Shown here piece by piece: positions 33,356 to 42,302 of a DNA stretch of 64,000 bases. The notes under the pieces were generated by a model. It saw nothing but the letters and a program-made list of their open reading frames with translations, was not told where the DNA came from and ran no database searches. Source of the stretch: Cellvibrionaceae bacterium (lineage in GTDB: Bacteria; Pseudomonadota; Gammaproteobacteria; Pseudomonadales; Cellvibrionaceae); assembly GCA_021151825.1 (NCBI GenBank), contig JAGKWQ010000006.1:62001-126000 (forward strand), in the 5' to 3' direction. The position numbers were made by a program, and so were the translations under genes. Every line of letters starts with the position of its first letter. The stretch's first letter is position 1.

Positions 33356-35119
33356 ATGAACAATACCAATGCAGGACTTATAGTGTTAGGTGTGAATGCG
33401 ATTTACCATGAATCGTCAGCAGCTATCGTTGTTGATGGTAAATTGCTGTTTGCAATTGAAGAGGAGCGTTTGAATAGAGTTAAGCATGCTAAACCGGCTA
33501 ACCTGGATAACCCTCATCTGTTGCCTCATCTTGCAATTAATGAGTGCCTGGCGAAGGCTGGCATTACGTTAGAGCAAGTGGATGTTATTGCTGTTTCGTT
33601 CAATCCCATCAAGCGATTAGTCAGGCATCGGAATTTGAATGAGGCGTGTGAGCCTGAAGGTTGGGGTACGGAAATAGGCGAGCAGAAATTTTTTGATCGT
33701 ATTATGACTATTCCGCGGCAACTAACAGAACAAGGTTTTGCCGGGCAGTTCATGTGGGTTGACCATGAAATGGCCCATGCTGCTTCGGCCTTCTATCCTA
33801 GCGGTTTTGATAATGCGGCCATTATTTCAATTGATGGTATTGGGGAGTTCGAATCTGCCTCATTGGGTGAGGGTAGCGGTAGAAATATTCGCTTTAATTC
33901 TGTCGTGGACTATCCAAATTCAATTGGGTTCCTGTGGGAAAAGTTTTCCAAGTTTTTAGGTTTTTCGGAATACGATGCCTGCAAGGTGATGAGCGTTGGT
34001 TCATTTGGTGATCCGGAAGTATATGCCCGGCAGTTTGATGATCTGGCGCGTATCAGCGGCAATGGATTTGTGCTTGACGCGAAAACATTAAATTTCAGGT
34101 TTGAAAATTACTCCGCGCTGGAATCATTATTTAATATCAAAAAAAGAAATGCAGATGAACCGTTATTAGAGGTTCATTATAATATTGCAGCTGCTTTACA
34201 GCAGAAGACCACAAAGATTTTGCTTCATCTTTGTGAAACTGTTTATGCACAAACTAAAAGTAAAAATTTATGTATGGCAGGAGGAGTGGCTTTAAATTGC
34301 GTTGCTAACACCATTCTGTTCGAACAAGGGCCGTTTGAAAACATTTTTATCCAGCCAGCTGCAAATGATGCCGGAACAGCTCTGGGGTGCGCGTTCTATG
34401 CATATAATTTAATTATGCAGCCTGAATCCATCGCACATCAAAAGCAGCAGCATACCTATTTAGGTTCTTCATTTGATAACGAGCAAATACTAAGTGAAAT
34501 CAAAAGCGCGAATGCTTTCTATGTCAAGTTGGAGGATATAGAAGTTAAAGTTGCCAGGTTAATTACCCAGGGAAAGGTGATTGGCTGGTTCCAGGGCGCA
34601 ATGGAGTTTGGGCCGAGGGCATTAGGCAACCGTTCCTTACTTGCCGACCCGCGCAATGCGGATATGGTTAAATATTTGAATTCGTTAGTGAAGCACCGCG
34701 AGGATCACCGACCGTTTTGTCCTTCGGTATTAACTGAATACGCTGATGAATGGTTTGATATTAAAAAAGAGGCTGAAGCCTCCCGGTATATGTTGATGGC
34801 TTATCCCGTTAAGAAGGATAAAATTGAGAGTATTCCTGCTGTTGTTCATGTTGATGGCACTTCCCGTATTCAGCGCGTCGATTCCCAAACAAATCCAAAA
34901 TATCATCGATTGATATCAGAACTCCATAAGCTAACCGGGATTCCTCTTGTATTGAATACTTCATTTAACGACCGCGAGCCTGTCGTTTGTACGCCTAAAG
35001 ATGCAATAAAAACCGTGCTAAGAACGAATATAGATTACCTGGCTATCGGTGATTATCTTGTTGCTAAAGATCAAGCGTCTTTAGACGCATTTTCGGTAGA
35101 GACTGCTGTTCATATATAG
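33356..35119 (+). CDS. O-carbamoyltransferase (NodU-like)
   Basis: A 587-residue protein of classical NodU/TobZ layout. The N-terminal half has LGVNAIYHESSAAIVVDGK, the metal motif HEMAHAASAF (about residue 138) and SIDGIGEFESA. A glycine block MAGGVALNCVAN follows. The C-terminal half has QGAMEFGPRALGNRSLLADPR and HREDHRPFCPSVL. It transfers a carbamoyl group to a hydroxyl of a sugar, polyol or antibiotic. In Rhizobium, NodU carbamoylates the GlcNAc of Nod factors. It is closer to the standard family than the enzyme at 23345. Confidence 0.92.
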   Translation: MNNTNAGLIVLGVNAIYHESSAAIVVDGKLLFAIEEERLNRVKHAKPANLDNPHLLPHLAINECLAKAGITLEQVDVIAVSFNPIKRLVRHRNLNEACEPEGWGTEIGEQKFFDRIMTIPRQLTEQGFAGQFMWVDHEMAHAASAFYPSGFDNAAIISIDGIGEFESASLGEGSGRNIRFNSVVDYPNSIGFLWEKFSKFLGFSEYDACKVMSVGSFGDPEVYARQFDDLARISGNGFVLDAKTLNFRFENYSALESLFNIKKRNADEPLLEVHYNIAAALQQKTTKILLHLCETVYAQTKSKNLCMAGGVALNCVANTILFEQGPFENIFIQPAANDAGTALGCAFYAYNLIMQPESIAHQKQQHTYLGSSFDNEQILSEIKSANAFYVKLEDIEVKVARLITQGKVIGWFQGAMEFGPRALGNRSLLADPRNADMVKYLNSLVKHREDHRPFCPSVLTEYADEWFDIKKEAEASRYMLMAYPVKKDKIESIPAVVHVDGTSRIQRVDSQTNPKYHRLISELHKLTGIPLVLNTSFNDREPVVCTPKDAIKTVLRTNIDYLAIGDYLVAKDQASLDAFSVETAVHI

Positions 35120-35161
35120 AAAGTAAGGGCCATTAACAGTGGCCTTTTGTGGGGATATTAG

Positions 35162-38100
35162 ATGTCGGGTTTTAATAATCAATTAGCTGCTTTATTCATT
35201 ATGTTGGCAAAAATGAATGATGATTCCAGGTTTATTTTTGTATCAAGCCGTGAAAAAAGCCTAAAAATAGAACTCGAATCTAGCGTTCAACACTTAATTG
35301 AGTTTGCTAATCAATTTTCTGTGACAGATGACAAGCTAACGATAGAATTCGATAGTACCCCATATTATCTGGATGCAAAAAATTTCCATTGTGTTGATGC
35401 CAATAATGTCAGCTTGCAATGGCAAAAAGAACGTTTATCTAAAATAGAATCCTCAATACCTTACAGCAGCACAATTGATTCGATAGATATGATTTCTATT
35501 GAGGAGCGCGAATGGTTATTAAGCACCTCTGGTGAAGTGAAAAATAATGACGCCGATATTACCCAGCTATTATCGAGCATTTACGGCTACCAACATCTAG
35601 CCTTACACACTGTAAATCGCGAAATAAGTTACCTTGAATTAATAAATCAAGTGGAATCACTTAGACGGCAATTGGTGGTGATAACCAAAGGCAAAAACCA
35701 GGGATACCGTATAGCAATACTAACCAGTGATCCACTGGTAATTATTAGCACGATAATCGCTTCGCTATGTGAGCGAATCAGCTTTTTGGTGGTTGATGTA
35801 AAACTGCCTGATGGCCGCAAGCAGTTTATGTTAAGCCACAGTGACGCAAATTTGTTGGTAGAAGCGGATGCGCTTGTAACCATGATGACAAGCAACCCGA
35901 AGCAGTTTAATCCGGATACGGCTTATATTGTCTATACGTCGGGCACTACTGGAAATCCAAAAGCGATTGAAGTTAACAGGGCTAATATCGCTGCCAAAAT
36001 TGCAACGTCCAAAAATTTTTATAGCTTAAATAAAAATGACCACACCTTGTGCATGCTCAGTGCGGCAACGGATACCTATCTTCAGCAAGTGTTTATCAGT
36101 CTCATATCCGGCGCTACAATTTATTTTGCCGATGACGCTATTCTTGATCCGGAGCGTTTCTTAACGTTTTGCCAGAATAACTGCATTACATTCACCGATT
36201 TGCCCCCCAGTTTTTGTCTGACTTTACTGGAAATTGACCAAGCCAAAGCAAGCTGGCATAAAACCAGCCTGCGTTATCTGGTGTTAGGTGGAGAAGAGCT
36301 GAACAAAAACATTCTGTTAAAGTGGGCTGAGTTTGATCTATTTAGCAAATGCCAATTGATTAATGAATACGGTCCTTCAGAAGTAACCATTACCTCTCTT
36401 ATACATACCTTAAGTGAAAGAGATCTAAGTAAACCCAGGGTGCCGATTGGGAAGCCAACAGAAGATACCAAGGCAATTATCTTAAATGAGCATTATGAAT
36501 TGGTTGGTGCGGGTTTAAGTGGTGAGCTGTGGTTGTGTGGGAATGGCGTAAGCAATGGCTATTACAATGATGTAGAAAAAACCAGCGATAGATTTAAAAA
36601 ATTGATGATCGATAATAAAGAGTCAATTTATTATCGAACGGGTGATATTTGTAGTGTTAATGAATGGGGGGAGTATATCTTTTTAGGTCGTAGCGACAAT
36701 CAAATTCAAATCTACGGAAAGAGAATCGAACTTGAAGAAATTGAAGCTAATTTATTAGCTATCGATTATCTCTCCGATGCGGCGGTGGTTGTGGTTGGTC
36801 AAACAATCCATGCTTTTGTTGTGTCCAGTGTTGATCAATTCAGCGCGGAAGAAATTAAACGTAGTTTAAAAGAACGCTTACCTCATTTTTGCATTCCTCA
36901 TTTCATTAAAAAATTAGATGTACTGCCTAAGACACCGATTGGCAAAATAGATCGCAATTCATTGAAAAAACGAGTAAGAAATAAAGCGATTTCGATTGAT
37001 GAAAATGCAACTCCGAAATCCATTTTAATCAGCATACTGCAACAAGTGATCGGTGCCGAGACACTGAGCAACCAATTAAGTTTTACCCAATTAGGCGGCG
37101 ACTCTATTTTAGCAATTGCAGTTGCCTTGCATTTAAAAGCGCATCAATTGTTTCTGGATGTGGCGGAGCTACTAGGCCCGACTAAAATTGAAAATTTGTC
37201 CATCCGTTCTGGTCAGAAAACACGCATAAAAATCACTGACGAAGCTATTAATACATTGATGCCAAACAAACGCAGTATGTTGGGGTTTGGTGGAATCAAT
37301 CAATGGGTACTTGAGCTTAATTTGATGGTTTTGGGGCGCATCTCATCCAAGGCAGTGGAAAGGGTTGTGCGCATTATTATTAGAAAACATCCGGCACTTA
37401 AGTTGCATTTTGGTGAAAAAATTCATCTTTGCGATCATATTTATTTCCAAACACTTGCTGCACCTTCTGATGTTCCTTATGAAACCTGGAAGCGTAATCA
37501 GACAGCTAATCTTCTCAAAGAAATGAATGTGGCAACAAAGCCATGGTCGGTTGTTCTGTATGAAAACGGCGAGCATAAAGAGATTGGTGTTTTTGTTAAC
37601 CATCTGCTGGTTGATGATGTTTCATTGTTGGTCATAACGAACACAATTAACCAATTGTTGGCTAATCCGAAAAAGTTTGACCGGACTATTGATCAGCAAT
37701 TATTTGTTTGGCAGCAGCAACTTTTAGCAAAAACCCTGAATCATGCGTTCGAAGAGGATTTGCCATATTGGTCGAAGGCAACGAGTGTGCAAAATAAAAA
37801 ACTGATTCAAATGGAAGATAATATTGGTTTGAATCAGGTGAGATATCAAAAATTATTAACGTTTGAGTTCTTCAGTGTTGAACAGCTATGCAGAGCAAAA
37901 GAAGTGCTTTCTTTGCATGGTTTAACGATTTTTGATTTCTCGATGACCTGCGCGTCTAAAGTGCTTGAACGTTGGTTGGGCGAGTCAGAGTTTTGCTTGG
38001 GTATGGATGTTAACGGTAGGACCCCGCTAAAGGGATGTGCAGATGTTAATTCAGCGGTTGGATGGTTTTCTACTAGTGCACCGCTATATTTGCAAGCTCC

Positions 38101-38545
38101 GGTTCAAGCGGATTTTATCGAGCAAATCGCCGCTATCAAAAAGCAATACAATACTATGCCAAAAGGCGGGTGTAGTTTTGGCTGGTTAGTGAACTATGCA
38201 CGGCATTCATTTTCCGGGCATCCTCAGCGAATCAGATTTGCCTATGAAAACCATAATATTTATAACGGTAATGAGGTTTTTCATATTCGCTCTAAAGATT
38301 TAACGATTCAGGAAATAAAAGCTGAGTGTAAATTTGATTTTGACCCTGAATCGTTGATGTACTATTTGCTTGATCTTCAATTTATTGAAAGAAGCACGTC
38401 TGGCCTGGAGTTGCGGATCAACTATCCAACTAAATTAGTCGATACGGAAACAATTAACGCTGTGATTGCTTGTTTTCATGCAAGTCGAGATCAGATCATG
38501 GCGATCTGCAATTTTCCAGTTGAGGCGCTGGCGCTGGCAGATTAA
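35162..38545 (+). CDS. NRPS: adenylation - carrier - degenerate condensation/epimerase-like domain
   Basis: A 1127-residue synthetase. The adenylation domain covers about 105-590 (TSGTTGNPKA, NEYGPSE, YYRTGDICS, GKIDRNSL). The carrier site is the Ser of GGDSI at about 644. A C-terminal condensation-type domain covers about 690-1120, where the usual HHxxxDG reads NHLLVDD: the first His is lost but the second His and the Asp remain. The specificity residues read against GrsA are D-T-Q-D-V-G-E-I-T, which I cannot match with confidence. There is no condensation domain before adenylation and no thioesterase, so release probably needs the terminal domain or a separate enzyme. Confidence 0.87.
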   Translation: MSGFNNQLAALFIMLAKMNDDSRFIFVSSREKSLKIELESSVQHLIEFANQFSVTDDKLTIEFDSTPYYLDAKNFHCVDANNVSLQWQKERLSKIESSIPYSSTIDSIDMISIEEREWLLSTSGEVKNNDADITQLLSSIYGYQHLALHTVNREISYLELINQVESLRRQLVVITKGKNQGYRIAILTSDPLVIISTIIASLCERISFLVVDVKLPDGRKQFMLSHSDANLLVEADALVTMMTSNPKQFNPDTAYIVYTSGTTGNPKAIEVNRANIAAKIATSKNFYSLNKNDHTLCMLSAATDTYLQQVFISLISGATIYFADDAILDPERFLTFCQNNCITFTDLPPSFCLTLLEIDQAKASWHKTSLRYLVLGGEELNKNILLKWAEFDLFSKCQLINEYGPSEVTITSLIHTLSERDLSKPRVPIGKPTEDTKAIILNEHYELVGAGLSGELWLCGNGVSNGYYNDVEKTSDRFKKLMIDNKESIYYRTGDICSVNEWGEYIFLGRSDNQIQIYGKRIELEEIEANLLAIDYLSDAAVVVVGQTIHAFVVSSVDQFSAEEIKRSLKERLPHFCIPHFIKKLDVLPKTPIGKIDRNSLKKRVRNKAISIDENATPKSILISILQQVIGAETLSNQLSFTQLGGDSILAIAVALHLKAHQLFLDVAELLGPTKIENLSIRSGQKTRIKITDEAINTLMPNKRSMLGFGGINQWVLELNLMVLGRISSKAVERVVRIIIRKHPALKLHFGEKIHLCDHIYFQTLAAPSDVPYETWKRNQTANLLKEMNVATKPWSVVLYENGEHKEIGVFVNHLLVDDVSLLVITNTINQLLANPKKFDRTIDQQLFVWQQQLLAKTLNHAFEEDLPYWSKATSVQNKKLIQMEDNIGLNQVRYQKLLTFEFFSVEQLCRAKEVLSLHGLTIFDFSMTCASKVLERWLGESEFCLGMDVNGRTPLKGCADVNSAVGWFSTSAPLYLQAPVQADFIEQIAAIKKQYNTMPKGGCSFGWLVNYARHSFSGHPQRIRFAYENHNIYNGNEVFHIRSKDLTIQEIKAECKFDFDPESLMYYLLDLQFIERSTSGLELRINYPTKLVDTETINAVIACFHASRDQIMAICNFPVEALALAD

Positions 38546-38652
38546 ATTTTTTTCAGTTGATCTTGCGTCACTGGTTAAAAATAAAAACGGCCACCTGCTT
38601 CAAAATTATTAACAATAAAACGTTGCGAATTTATGCTTGGGAGCGGGTATAA

Positions 38653-39666
38653 ATGCTTGGAAAACAAGATATTGTCAATTTTATTAAAGAAAATAAATTA
38701 GAAGATCAAGTGCTTTCAATTCATATGGCAATTCGTTCATTGGGAACAATAGATGGTGGTTTGGATTTATTGGTTGATACGTTTGTAGCTTATAATTGTA
38801 CAATTATGGCGCCTACGCATAGTTGGAATTTCTTAGTGAATATAGAAAAAAATAACATTTTATTTAATAATAAATTCAAGTCGTTTTTTGAAAGAGAGTG
38901 GGATTTTAAGAATAATAAAAAAACTTATTCTGAAGATATTTTTGATGTTGATTATACAAAAGCGGATAAAGAGTTAGGCTGTTTTTCTTCTTATTTGGCC
39001 CAGCATCCAGATCGGAAAAGAAGCAATAATCCGCTGGGGTCTTTTTGTGCAATTGGCCCAAAAGCAGAAGAAATTGTTTGGGGAGAAAATCATTTTTATC
39101 AGCCACTTAAAAAGTTAGTAGAACTTGATGGAAAAGTTGTATTAATAGGGGTTGATATCGACAAAATGACGTTAATCCACTCTATTAAAGAAAAGGCAGG
39201 AAGCCAAATGCTGATGAGGTGGGTGAAAAGTGGTGATAATGAGCTTTCCTGGGTGGCGGGAGGAGGATGTTCTGCCGGTTTTAAAAAATTAAAACCCTAC
39301 TTATATAAACTTGCTTATGAAACAGTTTTAGGTGAGGCCGCTGTAAAAATAATTAACGCACAAGAAGTAGAGCAAGTATTACTACCAATTCTTCAACATG
39401 AGGCGTCTAATTTTCCTGCTTGTGATGATTCTTCCTGTAGGTTATGTCAAGAAGCATTAATTGATTTCCGACCATCAAATGAACAAGAATTTTATATTTT
39501 TGAACGAGAAGATATTTTGTGGTCTGTCGCTGAAAAACTTCAAAAATCATTTTTTCATTTGCATGAAAAATATGGGAATCAAGTTTTAATGGCAGGAAAA
39601 ATAATTGATCTGGAGGGAGTTCCAACAGAGGTTTTTTCACCCTTTAAATCCCGATCAGATATTTAA
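38653..39666 (+). CDS. AAC(3)-family N-acetyltransferase
   Basis: A 337-residue protein with the antibiotic N-acetyltransferase fold: SIHMAIRSLG, CTIMAPTHSW, RSNNPLGSFCAIGPKAEEI and the active-site region TLIHSIKEKAG. It is about 60 residues longer than usual AAC(3) enzymes. The extra part is C-terminal and starts after a Cys-rich patch (CDDSSCRLCQ). AAC(3) enzymes acetylate amines of aminoglycosides; relatives in gene clusters act as tailoring or self-protection enzymes. Base composition is much more AT-rich than in both neighbours, which points to a separate origin. A GGGAG ribosome site precedes the start. Confidence 0.82.
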   Translation: MLGKQDIVNFIKENKLEDQVLSIHMAIRSLGTIDGGLDLLVDTFVAYNCTIMAPTHSWNFLVNIEKNNILFNNKFKSFFEREWDFKNNKKTYSEDIFDVDYTKADKELGCFSSYLAQHPDRKRSNNPLGSFCAIGPKAEEIVWGENHFYQPLKKLVELDGKVVLIGVDIDKMTLIHSIKEKAGSQMLMRWVKSGDNELSWVAGGGCSAGFKKLKPYLYKLAYETVLGEAAVKIINAQEVEQVLLPILQHEASNFPACDDSSCRLCQEALIDFRPSNEQEFYIFEREDILWSVAEKLQKSFFHLHEKYGNQVLMAGKIIDLEGVPTEVFSPFKSRSDI

Positions 39667-39676
39667 GGAGAAGAAA

Positions 39677-40465
39677 ATGAAAGAAATTGATGTGTCCTGG
39701 TACGACGATCGCGCTACGGTTTACGATACCTTGCATGAAGGTTCTTTGGTGCCCTATGAAAGTGTTGTGAATGAATTGGACAATCTTTTTAAACCCTATG
39801 GTGTTCGCACAGTTCTTGATATGGCTTGCGGAACAGGTGGTCACGCCCTACCGATTGCCCGGCGAGGCTATCAGGTCACCGGGGGGGATCTCAGTGTCGC
39901 GATGATCGCGGAGGCAACAAAGAAAGCCCGGGATCAGAATCTTTCTGTTGCGTTTCACCAGGGCGATATGAGAACCACTTGCCATGGTAGTTTCGATGCC
40001 CTGATTTGCATGAACAACTCTTTAGGTCATATCACCGAGCCGGAAGACTTCAGTATAACGCTTGCTAACTTCCGGAAAAATCTCAAAACCGGTGGTCTGC
40101 TTTTTATCGACCATTTCAATGGCGCTTTCATGCGAGAAATCAAATCCGGTTACGCACGCGTTGGCCGATCCCTTACAACGGAACAAGGCGTGGTAGTTGA
40201 TATTGAAAGATCAATTTACTCTGAAGAGCTGCAATCGCTGATCGTTACGACAAAAACCTATACCCAGAAACATACCGAAGAAGATGTAATCATATCCACG
40301 GATGTATTTCAGATGAAACTTTGGACAAAAGAGCAGATGGATGAGGCCATTGTGAAGGCCGGGTTCCGACCATTGGCATTTTATGATGGCATGATGTCGG
40401 GAAAGCTGCAGGAATTCAAAGGCGTGGAAAGTCCGTCACTTGCTACTTTTGCACAGGCTGTTTGA
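39677..40465 (+). CDS. class I SAM-dependent methyltransferase
   Basis: A 262-residue methyltransferase (Methyltransf_11/25 type): VLDMACGTGGHALPIARRGYQ binds SAM, followed by GGDLS, QGDMRT and a C-terminal beta-rich cap. The start is fixed by an AAGGAG ribosome site seven bases before the ATG at 39677; the open frame itself begins 24 codons earlier, inside the AAC(3) gene. Glycine/sarcosine or sugar N-methyltransferases share this layout. GC content rises sharply compared with the preceding gene. It is probably the last biosynthetic gene of the operon. Confidence 0.85.
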   Translation: MKEIDVSWYDDRATVYDTLHEGSLVPYESVVNELDNLFKPYGVRTVLDMACGTGGHALPIARRGYQVTGGDLSVAMIAEATKKARDQNLSVAFHQGDMRTTCHGSFDALICMNNSLGHITEPEDFSITLANFRKNLKTGGLLFIDHFNGAFMREIKSGYARVGRSLTTEQGVVVDIERSIYSEELQSLIVTTKTYTQKHTEEDVIISTDVFQMKLWTKEQMDEAIVKAGFRPLAFYDGMMSGKLQEFKGVESPSLATFAQAV

Positions 40466-40570
40466 TATTTCTTTCATGAAAAAAACCTTTCGGTTCTCGC
40501 ACTGCATCAAACATTGCTCATCACGCGTTACGTAAAAATGGTTCGGCGGATTTGAATTATCGAGGTAAAA

Positions 40571-41122
40571 ATGCAAATGGCTTTACCCAGCATTTCCTTG
40601 CGTGCTTTACACGCAACTGACTGGTCTTTATTTCTGGCGCTGCATCAGGACTCTGCGGTCCAACGCTTTATTTGTGATATGCAGGATGAAGCGCAGATCC
40701 GCAGTCAGTTTGACGGCAGTTTGTTGCCGTGGACTGTGTATGCTAATCATTTTATGTCCGAGGTAATTTTGACAGCAGAGCAGCAGGCTGTCGGGGTGAT
40801 TGGTTTGCAAAGTGATTGGGCTAATCGGCAAGTGGAAGTCGGGTTTATGTTATTGCCTTCTGCGCAGGGTAAGGGCATTGCAGCCGCGGCTTTACAGTCG
40901 ATGCTGGCGCGAGCTTTTGGCCAATATGGCTATCATAAAATCACTGCGACAGTGACTGACGGGAACACAGCCAGTTTGCAGTTATTGATACGTCAGGGTT
41001 TTGTGCAGGAGGGGGTATTGCGACAGAATTTCTGGCTTGGCGGACGCTTTGTCGATGATATCCGGTTAGGCTTATTACAAAGCGACTGGCTGGCGAGCCA
41101 GTCGCCTGAGCTAATTGATTAA
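40571..41122 (+). CDS. GNAT acetyltransferase (RimJ/RimL-like)
   Basis: A 183-residue GNAT enzyme: ISLRALHATDWSLFLALHQD, acetyl-CoA loop QGKGIAAAALQSML, and GNTASLQLLIRQGFVQEGVLR. The group acetylates protein N-termini or small amines. It lies 105 bases after the methyltransferase, on the same strand, with its own GAGG site, so it may belong to the island (product tailoring or self-protection) or be an independent gene. Confidence 0.85.
   Translation: MQMALPSISLRALHATDWSLFLALHQDSAVQRFICDMQDEAQIRSQFDGSLLPWTVYANHFMSEVILTAEQQAVGVIGLQSDWANRQVEVGFMLLPSAQGKGIAAAALQSMLARAFGQYGYHKITATVTDGNTASLQLLIRQGFVQEGVLRQNFWLGGRFVDDIRLGLLQSDWLASQSPELID
41082..41105. other. strong hairpin in the 3' end of the GNAT gene
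   Basis: A perfect 10-bp stem (GCGACTGGCT / AGCCAGTCGC) with a GGCG loop is coded in the last residues of the GNAT protein and lies between convergent genes. There is no T run, so it is at most a weak or Rho-assisted terminator, or an mRNA 3' end protector. Confidence 0.5.
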
Positions 41123-41138
41123 CTCAGCAGTACAGCCA

Positions 41139-42080
41139 TCAAATTGCTAACTTGTACAGATAATAATGCGTGGGCGAAACACCGCCAGTTTGAACTTTTG
41201 GATCCAGAAACTTTGGCTGCCGACAAACCAGTTCATAATTATTTTCGGTAAGGAGGTGATCATAAAGTGGCTCAGTTCTATCGTTTTCAATTGAGGTTAA
41301 TTCCTGACCTTGGTTTCTTCCGCAATTAGGCACGATCATAAAATACTTAACCTGATTTTTCCTAATCAGCTTTACCCACCACTCAATAGAAGCTATAGCG
41401 CACTCAGAGAAACTATGGATATTAATAGCTAAATCAATTTGATTTTTTTGGAAAAAATTTTCTACTTCATCAAGAGCCACAACCTTGGTTTTATGCGTAA
41501 CTTGTCGATAGTTAAGATAATAATCCGACAAAAATGTCGACTCAGCGACAGCATCAACACAGAAGTATTGACCAATATTGGGCATCGCTGTTGCCAGGCG
41601 ATGGGCAAGTCTTCCATAGCCAGCGCCGATATCAAGAATGTTTATATTTGGCCAATTACTCAGGCCTAGTTGGTCTTCAAGAAAATAAATCTCCAGAATG
41701 GAGTCCAACAAATCCCGACTGACCGTTTTTGGCTCGTCGGTGTGGTATTGATAAACACCAAAAGCACCGTCTTCAGTTAATTTATCCAATAATCCGAGCC
41801 GATCCCGGCTCTTTATATAATCTGCGGTGATTTGATAATTATCATGTTCATTCGCATCCCGTAATTGCCAAACGTAAGCGTTGTCACCGCGAAAATAAGG
41901 CCACTCAATCTGAGTGGAGATATGCTCATCAGTCCATCCGGTATAATGCGCCGATGCATTTTCGAGTGATGCATACCTTTGTTTAAGATCGACAATACGT
42001 GGATTATCGGCTCTTAGTGTTTCACTTGCTCCTTCAGGCAGAGAGCTAGCAACATAGGAAGGAGGCGGAAGCAGCGACAT
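41139..42080 (-). CDS. putative sugar O-methyltransferase-like SAM enzyme
   Basis: A 313-residue protein. A helical N-terminal part (residues 1-140) is followed by a Rossmann SAM site, INILDIGAGYGRLAHRLA, then CVDAVAES and the tail PTHYYLYKL. The layout resembles the 'putative sugar O-methyltransferase' family, but I am not sure of the family. It runs convergent to the island with a 17-base gap, so it could belong to the same acquired segment or be a neighbour. Confidence 0.65.
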   Translation of the reverse strand: MSLLPPPSYVASSLPEGASETLRADNPRIVDLKQRYASLENASAHYTGWTDEHISTQIEWPYFRGDNAYVWQLRDANEHDNYQITADYIKSRDRLGLLDKLTEDGAFGVYQYHTDEPKTVSRDLLDSILEIYFLEDQLGLSNWPNINILDIGAGYGRLAHRLATAMPNIGQYFCVDAVAESTFLSDYYLNYRQVTHKTKVVALDEVENFFQKNQIDLAINIHSFSECAIASIEWWVKLIRKNQVKYFMIVPNCGRNQGQELTSIENDRTEPLYDHLLTENNYELVCRQPKFLDPKVQTGGVSPTHYYLYKLAI

Positions 42081-42302
42081 AATGATTATTCCTGTTTACT
42101 GTGATCGTTACATGAGCCGTTTTTTAGCGGACTTACCCAAGCGGTGAACTAATCATAGTAAGCAATTCAATACCACCAATGTAATACAACTTTCGATACA
42201 TGTTGCTAAGGGATTCGTGATACTGCGTGCAGAACCGTCAGTATCGGTAAGTTGTGGGCTGTGCGAATGTTTCTGGACATAACTAACGCTGAGTTAGAGT
42301 TG

